From Anthostomella pinea (Eukaryota > Ascomycota > Sordariomycetes > Xylariales > Xylariaceae), in NCBI GenBank assembly GCA_963556695.1, contig CAUWAG010000010.1:1922001-1986000 (forward strand): a DNA stretch of 64,000 nucleotides, in the 5' to 3' direction. Under the pieces are notes generated by a model. It had not been told where the DNA came from and made no database searches. It saw only the letters and a program-made list of their open reading frames with translations. Made by a program: the position numbers and the translations under genes. The stretch's first letter is position 1. Every line of letters starts with the position of its first letter. Of this stretch, positions 58,120-64,000 are shown one piece after another.

Positions 58120-60132
58120 CTACAATGGGCTCTGGACAATGGGGTAGTAGGGGTAGAATGGCTTGTACACCTGCAAAGATACGGAATTAGTATCGTTACC
58201 CCATTTTGCAAGCAAGGGCTACTCACGAGTTCGCAGCGAAGGTTGAAATCTGACGTAAGCCCCTCGATGAGCGAAAGCTCATCACCGGGGACGCCGAGTT
58301 TCGTGACGACGCCCAAAAATGGCTGGACCAGCGGCCAGCCCGGACCAGCAGCGGGGTCCTTGATCCAGGACACGAACCAGTCATTCATCGAGTCGGCCAA
58401 GGCCTGCTGGGCCGCGGTGACATTGGAGAGGGATTCGAAGCACTCGTTGCCGCCAAGGAAGAAGGGAACCTCAGTTCCGTGTGTTGGGGCCGTGCCAGGC
58501 ACGCCGACGACGTTGTCGTACTCCCCGAAGAAGCGGTATGTCCAGGTCGGCTGCCACGCGCTGCGGAGGTCGACGAAGTAGTCGACGGCGCAGTCGAACC
58601 GGGCGTCGCCGTACTGCGTCCCGCTCATCAGTGACTGTGTCGCAAAGTCGTCGGGGTCGTAGGCCGAGAGGAGCACCTCGTCGGGAATGTGGGCGCTGTC
58701 GGCGTCGAAGGTGTTGATCCAGGAGGCGAAATCCTTGTTCTCGTCCGAGTACACGAGCGAGAAGATGGTGCCCTCGCCGTTGGAGTTTCCCGTCAGCAGC
58801 GGCACGTGCGACGGGTAGGCGCCGGCGGCGAAGCGGGCGACGTAGTCGGAGAAGCGCGTCACCTCGTCGATGACGGGCGCGAACCACGTGTTGTACGTCG
58901 AGTTGAACTTGGCCGTCTGGATGTCGTAGATGTCGACCTGGCGCAGGCACTCGAGTTGGCCCTCGCCGGGGCCGCAGCCCACCTCGGCGGCGACGGCGTC
59001 GAGCGCGACGTTAGTCGGCGCGTAGGCCGGGCCGGAAATCGCGTTGGCGCTCATTTCCACCGCGCCTTTGAGCCAGGTGTTTGGGTGGTTCCACAGGTAG
59101 TGGTCGACGTGCACCGAACCCGACGAGTGACCGCCAAAGACGATGTGGTCGGGGTCGCCGCCAAACGCTACGATGTCACATCAGCATCCCTGTCCATTTC
59201 CGACTCCTTCCCATGTCCATGTCTATCTGCTACTCACCTTCTATGTTCTCGTGGATCCAGTCCATCGCCTTCTCGGCGTCCAGGATGCCGAAGTTTTGGC
59301 TGTGATTCCTCTTGCCCTGGAGCTCTGCCGAGTTGGGCGAGGCCCAGATGCTCTCGCGCGTGTTGAAGCTGACATAAACGACACCCTTACGAGCGAAGTT
59401 GTTGCCCTGCAGCTGGGGGTTGCTACTGGACCCGGTGACCATGGCGCCGCCGTCTCCTCGCAAATGTGAGTCAGTAATTGCTTCATTTAGGTAGTTTGCC
59501 GAGAAAAAATGGAGTCGTAATGCGTGTCTCGGGCGCAGAGGCTCTTGACACAGGCTAGAAGAGGGAATTCGCGCTCAGGGCTTGGCCATATGGGGAAATA
59601 AAAGACTCGAAAATGTACATACACATGTATACGAAGACCTGTTATCGGTCAGCCAATGCGGACAATGCTGTTCAAGGTAGATACGTCGACTCACAGGAAG
59701 CTTTGTCCCCGTCGAAGGGGTCCACACGTTGAGGTTCAGACAATCCTCATCCTGACGGCTGTAAAGGGGGTTTGTGATCGCTTGTGGGCATGTTGGGCCA
59801 TACGATGTGGCATTCAGGACGGCATGCTTCGACTTGGGAAGGTCCTGAGGCTTCTTCCACCTGGTAGCAACGACAATCAGTTCTTATGTGCTCGGCAGGA
59901 TGTCCTCTTTTTTTGGCATTAGGGCTTACCGGTTCTCGCCCCCAGTCGTCTGAGCGAAGGGGATGCCAAGATATACGTGGTTGTCGTGGGCATCTAGCAT
60001 CCCGTTGATTGTCCCTTGCTCCAAGGCCACAGACGGCACCTTGGCATCACGGTCACACGGCTTTGCGGCAGCGTGGGATGACGCCGCAACGGCGAGACAC
60101 ACAGCCGTTGTTAGCAGATTCAGGGATACCAT
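58120..60132 (-). CDS. Secreted type-B carboxylesterase / lipase
   Basis: Seen: six exons at 60132-59930, 59860-59695, 59638-59623, 59453-59238, 59167-58227 and 58170-58120, 530 aa. Introns are 69, 56, 169, 70 and 56 nt, all GT..AG. Exon 3 is only 16 nt and encodes VFVYM, the strand before the oxyanion loop YGGAMVTGSSS. A signal peptide (MVSLNLLTTAVCLAVAASSHA) leads. Catalytic triad: Ser215 in GGHSSGS, Glu332 in NSNGEGTIF, His430 in THGTEVPFF. EDCLNLNVWTP and FGGDPDHIVFGGHS are family hallmarks. Known: such enzymes hydrolyse carboxylic esters outside the cell; cholinesterase-like fold. Substrate unknown. Confidence 0.92.
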
Positions 60133-61013
60133 CGTGAATCGATCGGGTCAGGTCAGGGAGCTGGGATAGGAAGGGAAACGGGCAGATCAGTGATGAGGTG
60201 CGTACTGGAGAGGTTTTGAGTATCAGAGTATGCAAGGGGCCCCTTCGCGAGTACCAGGGATGGCCAATAGACATACGAGAAAGGACTTAGGGTCCGGCTA
60301 TCTCACAGCTTGAAGAGCCGTCGCTTTATAGCGCCTGCTTGGTGCGGCTGAGGCTTTGAATATCCTGATCAGGGACCAGTTTATGGACCCCTTGTTCTTA
60401 GTGCCATGTGAGGGTCTATACCCCCAGTTCCACCGTCTACCGTGTGTTCGGCATGGCGTGGAACACGGCGTCCCAGATGGATCAGTCCGGTCTACGCTGC
60501 ACATGCTGCAGTGGGGCCTCGTCCACCGACGGTCTTCTTGGTGTCCAACTAGCTCTCCCCCAACGATGTCAGGAACACTCTAATCACGACTCGAATCGAG
60601 TCTAAAGAACCCGTCATGCAATGGCCTCGATCTGCTGCTGTAGCCACTGCGTTCCCCGTCTCTCGGGCCCGAATAGTTTTGCTCGTCCACCTAGTCGATG
60701 TGTCACTATGTGGCAGACTTGCCTCATTCGTGCTAGATTGTGCACTGATGCCCGGAAATAAACCTATGTAGACAATTATATCCCTGTTGGGCTCGATCTA
60801 GCTGCATTCAAGTTCGGTATGGGTTAGACGCCGCAATGGTGGGCACGTTGGGATATTCTTTATTGAGGACACTATCGGCCGGCCACCTGGCGTGTGTTCT
60901 CTGGAGGTCAAACTCACATTTGAGTCGCGAGTACCCCGATCCTAATCGAGTCTTCCCACCCATGTTGTGACCAGGCTTCTCTATCGGCGTCACAGAGCCA
61001 ATATTACCTAACC
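60133..61013. other. Divergent intergenic region between esterase and rhodopsin-like genes
   Basis: No gene seen. Probably contains both promoters. Confidence 0.4.
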
Positions 61014-62594
61014 ATGGGGGAGGGTCTGGGTCAAGTGGTAAGTGAAAAGCCCTCCTTGTTCACCGATTGACCTGTGCAGGCAGTCCAGCACTTGCTGACA
61101 AGTTGACAAGATATCATGGTACATCTGTACCGTCGTCGCCCTGCTGTTTGCCGCCGCAAGAATGGTCAACCAATGCCAGAAGTTCGGGAGGTTGTATCTT
61201 GAGGATGGCTTTCTTGTTCTGGCAACATGCTGTCTCATCGGAGACCTGATCATCCAACAATACATGGTACGTATAAAAACATCGCGCCCCAAGACCCTGA
61301 GCTTTGTGTTCGAGAACAAGCTTTGTTGTTTACTTTCCTTCTTCATCTTGAAAATGGCCGTACGTGTTTAAAGACAGGGTGTTAACATACACGCAGTGGA
61401 ATAGGGGGGTTGCTGAAATACCAAAGGCGAGTCGCGATGACTTCATTGCCATCATGCAGGTAAGCAAATTCGTGCCGATAAACAGACGACTGGGTTTTGC
61501 TAAGGGCTACAGATGATCATTCCGGGGTCGGTTCTCTATGTCACGTCACTCTGGGCCATCAAGGTCGCTCTCGTCTTGTTCTACAGGAAGCTCGCGGCCC
61601 CCAGTACAAGACTACAAATCGTCTACAATGCCACACTCGGATTCCTCGCCGCTAGCTGGCTTGTCATCTTTTTCGATATCGTCTTCCAGTGCTACCCGAA
61701 TGATAAGAGGTGGTCGCTGGATCCAGACTGTCGGTTCAAGTCCACTCCCCGGCAATGCTTTCGCGAGAGTCGAGACTGACAGGTCCGCAGATCAATGCAA
61801 TCCGAAAGCGGCAGAGACCAATTACTGGATCACCATCATACGTCAGTCACCATTCCCTGCAACCACCCCTGTGCATGTACTGACAAGACTAGTGAACATA
61901 TTTTCAGACGTCTTTAGTAGGTGTATACGCGCCGGCTGCCTTCTCCTCCTCTAACCAGTGACAGTCATTTGCCTTCCCATATCGATGGTGCTCAAACTCC
62001 AGATGAAGCGGAAACAGAAGCTTGGTGTTATGGGGATCTTCGCACTCGGATTCTTTGTGGTTATAGCAAGCAGTGCGTAGACCCGCGAGCGCGCCATCTG
62101 CAAAACGAATTGCTGCTGACGCTCTTCACAGTCGTGCGAGCCTACTACTCGAAGCTCAACAAGACCATGTTGACTTGCACTGTGTCGATGGTCGAGACAG
62201 CTATAGCTATCATCGCGGCTTGTCTTCCAGGTACGTTGCGTCAGCGGGCTAACCTGCCATTCAGATATCTATTGTCCGGCTGACAGAGATCTTCACAGCC
62301 CTCCGGGCGATTTTCCTGGGTCACACATCGCAGGCCGGCAACAGCTCTTACGGCAGGCATTACGAGCTTTCTTCAGTCCACCGCCACCGGACGCAGCGGA
62401 GTCAAATCACTACGAACATCAAGGGAGGAACGTCTCAGCCGGGTGAGGACTCCGACGACGAGCTGGTGCGCGAGGGCAGGATGTCGATTCTAGGCCTCGG
62501 GGACAATCACGAACATGGCAGCAGCGGGATCATGGTGAACACTACTTTTCATATGAAGAAAGATAACGCGAGTCTACATTCGGATGCCATCTAG
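61014..62594 (+). CDS. Rhodopsin-like (PTH11-related type) seven-helix membrane protein
   Basis: Seen: nine exons at 61014-61037, 61111-61266, 61397-61459, 61513-61729, 61791-61841, 61893-61916, 61965-62072, 62132-62230 and 62299-62594. All introns are GT..AG; the exons sum to 345 codons in frame. The helices and loops follow the fungal rhodopsin-domain pattern: WYICTVVALLFAAARM, YLEDGFLVLATCCLIGDL, VLYVTSLWAIKVALVLFYRK, TLGFLAASWLVIFFDIVFQC, NYWITIILNIFSDVF with ICLPISMVLKLQMKRKQKLG, GIFALGFFVVIAS and VSMVETAIAIIAACLPALR. A polar cytoplasmic tail follows. Exons 1 and 6 are only 24 nt. Known: the family includes PTH11-like proteins with roles in surface sensing, but most are uncharacterised. 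No CFEM domain and no retinal-lysine assignment is possible. Confidence 0.88.
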
Positions 62595-63507
62595 AATTCG
62601 AAAGAACTTCACAGCGCCTCCATACAGCTTGATTCGCGGTGTGCTTGCTGCAATTCCGGCAGCGCCTTCTACGGCTTCTTCAGATGCAGTTTCATTGGTG
62701 TCTAGCACCCGCTCGGCTGAATCTCTCTTGTGTGCCGATATTTCTGGTCCTTGAAAAGGAGTACGATCAAGTTTGCGTAGAACATGAGCGACTTTCCCGT
62801 GATATTCGGGTATAGTCACCCCCATAAGTCTCCGTTGGACTGAGATTGAGCAACCGAGCGAGTGTGTGCTGACGCTGCTGCCCCCGGGTATTGGGGGAGA
62901 GGATGTTCGGATGGATGCGGTACCAGGGGTGGGACAGCATAACGAGGCGATCCTAAACTAAACCTCCAAAAGTCTCCGCACACCCCTCCTTCACTAAGCG
63001 TCGGGTATGTTCATCATAATGGAATAAGCACTCTGGAATAAGCATCATGGCTGGCTTTTTGGGTTAACGTGCTTATTCCAGGATGTTTATTCCATTAATA
63101 TGAATATAGCATTGACATTGTCGACTTGATCGTGGACGGAGACTTAGGGGGATGACTGTAGCTGAGCTCAGGGTTGGAGAACGCGACCATCTCCAGAAGA
63201 GGGCATGGTTTGGTAACTTGTTGAATAGATGGGCCATGGCCCAGGAATGAGTTACTAAGGACATCAAGTAAACCTTTACTACAGCAGACAAGATAGGATG
63301 GGTCGATGTCCGCGGCTAACAGGGATACATGAAGAATTAAGGATAACAACGAGTGTACTAAGTACCATAACGAACGACAGGAACTGAATCAGCTCGATGG
63401 GGGTACAATATAGATAGAGTATTTTTCCAAGAAGAAACACTGTTTTGGTTGAAAGAAAGGGCAACTCTGCTGATACCAATCGAGAGCATACCGCAGACAA
63501 AGCACCA
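62595..63507. other. Intergenic region between convergent genes
   Basis: No supported gene; it contains the fold-back repeat at 63018-63096, reported separately. Confidence 0.45.
63018..63096. repeat. Imperfect inverted repeat (28-bp arms, 23-bp loop)
   Basis: Left arm 63018-63045 and right arm 63069-63096 pair at 24 of 28 positions by eye; all four mismatches are transitions. Each arm contains the word GGAATAA twice. It lies between two convergent genes and could be a tiny MITE remnant or a transcription-ending hairpin. Confidence 0.7.
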
Positions 63508-63918
63508 TCATCGGCCCCGTTGCTTCACTTTATGCTTCCCTTCGGCGAGGCCGCGAATGCAAGCTGACAGCCTTGTCAGAGTAGCAACCGCGCCTTGAAC
63601 CGGTTTTGTGGTAGGCAAAGTTTTCCCCGACGGCTCATCCGGCGTCCAGTTGAACTCGAAGTTGCCCACGCCGCCGTCATCATTACATCCGTCCAGCTGG
63701 GCGTGCAGCAGCTCGCCGTCGGTGCCGATCTGGTCTTCCGAGAAGCCCTTGCCCTGGATGATGAACATGTACCCCGTCTCGCCCATGCCCTCTTCGGCTT
63801 TCATAGGCACATGTTCTTTCGTAGTGACCTTGATGTCCTCCTGAGCATACCCTCCAACATATTCCTGACTGTGGTCAATGACCTTGTTGCCGCTTGACTT
63901 GATGTTACCATCCCCCCC
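63508..63918 (-). CDS. Orphan protein, last exon only (continues past right edge)
   Basis: Seen: a minus-strand exon beginning directly after a 3' splice-site-like TGTAG (63923-63919), next to an eight-G run. The frame reads GDGNIKSSGNKVIDHSQEYV, ETGYMFIIQGKGFSEDQ, LLHAQLDGCNDDGGVGNF, FNWTPDEPSGK, and ends in a basic tail (GLAEGKHKVKQRGR). Homopolymer errors at the G run could alter the splice or frame reading. No domain recognised; one cysteine in the middle, no membrane segment. Upstream exons would lie beyond base 64000. Confidence 0.55.
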   Translation of the reverse strand, partial: GGDGNIKSSGNKVIDHSQEYVGGYAQEDIKVTTKEHVPMKAEEGMGETGYMFIIQGKGFSEDQIGTDGELLHAQLDGCNDDGGVGNFEFNWTPDEPSGKTLPTTKPVQGAVATLTRLSACIRGLAEGKHKVKQRGR

Positions 63919-64000
63919 CTACATTTCGGGCACCCCCACATCTCGTACAGCAAAACCCCACCACCACCACCTAAACCCTATATGTTCACTTATACGCTTT

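Overview
The window is nuclear DNA of a filamentous ascomycete (Pezizomycotina; genus not assignable by reading). The evidence is short introns of about 50-75 nt with GTRNGT donors, CTRAC-like branch points and YAG acceptors. The gene families also fit: Zn2Cys6 factor, HET proteins, an AA9 polysaccharide monooxygenase with a fungal cellulose-binding domain, a rhodopsin-like membrane protein, a Tea4/Bud14 polarity protein. AT-rich blocks look as if shaped by repeat-induced point mutation (RIP). All exon maps come from reading splice sites by eye together with protein-family expectation.

Layout. 0-6.4 kb: Tea4/Bud14 homologue (minus, cut by the left edge), a broken HET-type gene, and a folylpolyglutamate synthase pseudogene with two stops. 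7-19 kb: conventional genes, namely a small orphan protein, a cryptochrome/photolyase, a PAP2 membrane phosphatase-like protein, a BTB protein and a MARVEL-type membrane protein. 19.6-26 kb: transposon island with two Fot1/pogo-type elements, three solo LTRs with target-site duplications, and a 350-bp miniature LTR element nested inside one solo LTR, all in AT-rich DNA. 27.9-34.2 kb: AA9-CBM1 enzyme and delta-12 desaturase, with an unrecognised coding-like relic between them. 34.9-39.9 kb: a gene graveyard with a subtilase pseudogene, a short-chain dehydrogenase with a stop at its catalytic lysine, a HET relic and a membrane-protein ORF without a start. 44-45 kb: Zn2Cys6 regulator. 45.1-50.3 kb: gene-poor. 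50.3-63.9 kb: conventional genes again, namely an MDR oxidoreductase, a flavin-reductase-like FMN protein, a class II cyclic-nucleotide phosphodiesterase with a 1-kb intron, a secreted carboxylesterase with a 16-nt exon, a nine-exon rhodopsin-like membrane protein, and a partial orphan gene at the right edge.

I see no biosynthetic cluster or operon-like unit; the genes look functionally independent. No tRNA, rRNA or CRISPR array was found. The most noteworthy content is the nested transposon island and the run of decayed genes. I do not find a convincing new multi-gene system.
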